Shown: positions 5,867-6,564 of the stretch, piece after piece
Position numbering within the stretch: position 1 is the first letter of the stretch
Layout of the letters: each line of letters starts with the position of its first letter
DNA from: Planctomycetes bacterium UBA1135
GTDB taxonomy: Bacteria; Planctomycetota; UBA1135
NCBI GenBank assembly: GCA_002311925.1
Contig: DCAK01000107.1
Coordinates: 15,818 to 22,381, forward strand
DNA: 6,564 nt
Direction of reading: 5' to 3'
Notes under the pieces: model-generated
Seen by the model: the letters and a program-made list of their open reading frames with translations, nothing else
Database searches by the model: none
What the model was told of the DNA's origin: nothing
Translations under genes and position numbers: made by a program

Positions 5867-6564
5867 GCCTGTCCACTCTCCTTCGCCCCAGCCAGGCCAC
5901 CGACGCCGCCATGGGCGGTTCCCTTCTGCCGGAATCAGCCACTTTCCGGCCCACCACGGAAACCGCGCGCCTTGCGCCCGATCCAAGCATCAAGCTTCAT
6001 CCCAAGCAGACCCTCCGGGTGTTGATTCAGCTTCGCGCCATGCTCGAGGCCGGAGTGCCGCTTCTCGCCGCCCTGCGCACCCTCATCGAGCACGCCGAAA
6101 CTTCCGACGCGCGCAAGGCTCTCGCCAAGATTGCCGCAACTGTTGAGCAGGGGCACGACCTTTCCGAAGCGGTGGCCCAGTTGCCCCGATGCTTCGATGG
6201 ATACGTGGTCCATCTCCTGGCAGCCGGCGAAAAGGCCGGAGCACTCGATGAATCCCTCGCTCGCGCCGCCGAGCTCCTCGACCGACAAATCCAACTGGGG
6301 GGGAAAATCAAGGGCGCCCTCGCCTACCCGGGTTTCCTTCTCGGAATGACCGTCGTCATGACCACCGGCATCCTGGTCTTCCTGGTGCCCAAATTTGAAG
6401 GGCTCCTCATGTCCAAGCCCGAGCTCCTCCCCTGGACCACAAAGCTGGTCCTCGGGGTCAGCGCCTTTCTGCGGGAAACCCCCTTCCTGGCCGGTGGAGG
6501 CGCCCTCTGCGCAATCGCCATGGCAATCGTTCTGGTCCGTAGCCGCAAGGTTCGCAGCCTGGTT
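5863..6564 (+). CDS. gspF: GspF/PilC-family inner-membrane platform protein, 3' end outside the window
   Basis: The frame from ATG 5863 stays open for 234 codons to the last base, so the gene is cut by the window edge. Residues about 48-175 are the first GspF domain: KQTLRVLIQLRAMLEAGVPL, then VEQGHDLSEAVAQLP, the conserved GEKAG (122-126), LDESLARAAELLDRQ and KIKGALAYPGFLL. The first membrane helix is at about 157-176 (GFLLGMTVVMTTGILVFLVP) and a second hydrophobic segment at about 207-225. The second GspF domain and last helix would lie beyond the window, as full-length members have about 400 residues. In this family the protein is the polytopic platform on which the GspE-type ATPase acts, and gspE-gspF order with overlap is classical. 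The N-terminal 45 residues are Ser/Thr/Pro/Ala-rich and do not show the usual 'Y-x-A-x-D-x-x-G' opening of GspF/PilC. Confidence 0.93.
   Translation, partial: MSLSTLLRPSQATDAAMGGSLLPESATFRPTTETARLAPDPSIKLHPKQTLRVLIQLRAMLEAGVPLLAALRTLIEHAETSDARKALAKIAATVEQGHDLSEAVAQLPRCFDGYVVHLLAAGEKAGALDESLARAAELLDRQIQLGGKIKGALAYPGFLLGMTVVMTTGILVFLVPKFEGLLMSKPELLPWTTKLVLGVSAFLRETPFLAGGGALCAIAMAIVLVRSRKVRSLV

Noticed and set aside
4604..5986. A 460-codon open frame on the minus strand opposite the ATPase gene
   Set aside because: It lies wholly antisense to a gene with intact Walker, His-box and zinc motifs. Its translation is Gly/Asp/Val-rich with no recognisable domain. Long antisense frames are expected where third positions are mostly C or G.
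1..6564. Promoters, terminators, riboswitches, tRNAs, CRISPR, insertion sequences or repeats
   Set aside because: All six junctions overlap and leave no non-coding space. I saw no inverted repeat with a T-run, no direct repeat array and no RNA-like segment. The operon's promoter and terminator must lie outside the window.

Overview
The window is a GC-rich stretch of a bacterial chromosome with coding sequence on the + strand from end to end. It holds the middle of one operon that builds a secretin-dependent envelope machine of the type II secretion / type IV pilus superfamily. The secretin, the outer-membrane lipoprotein and the inner-membrane proteins show a Gram-negative, two-membrane organism. 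Strong C/G preference at third codon positions, GGAGG-type ribosome sites and heavily overlapping genes fit several GC-rich groups (for example Planctomycetota, Myxococcota and related lineages). I cannot settle the phylum from the sequence alone.

Layout, left to right: (1) the last 32 codons of an upstream gene, position-wise a candidate GspL/PilN-type subunit; (2) a small one-helix GspM/PilO-like protein (96-629); (3) a one-helix protein with a C-terminal GspC/GspB/PilP-like beta domain (626-1225, GTG start); (4) a compact 550-residue secretin with a signal peptide and an unusual helical, TPR-like tail (1222-2874); (5) a 359-residue TPR lipoprotein, a candidate pilotin (2871-3950); (6) a GspE/PilB-family assembly ATPase with an apparent STAS domain at its N-terminus, followed by an MshEN-type domain and the ATPase core (3950-5866); (7) the first 234 codons of a GspF/PilC inner-membrane platform protein that runs off the right edge (5863-6564). 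Every junction is an overlap of 1 or 4 bases, so there is no intergenic DNA. No internal promoter, terminator, RNA gene, repeat or mobile element was seen.

How the parts fit: GspE-like ATP hydrolysis in the cytoplasm would drive pseudopilus or pilus assembly on the GspF platform. The PilN/O/P or GspL/M/C-like proteins would link the inner membrane to the secretin pore, and the TPR lipoprotein would help place or stabilise the secretin. No pilin or pseudopilin gene is visible, so the choice between T2SS and T4P/MSHA-like pilus stays open. The most interesting signal is the STAS-MshEN-ATPase architecture. It suggests the motor could receive two regulatory inputs: a partner-switch type protein interaction, and a nucleotide such as c-di-GMP.
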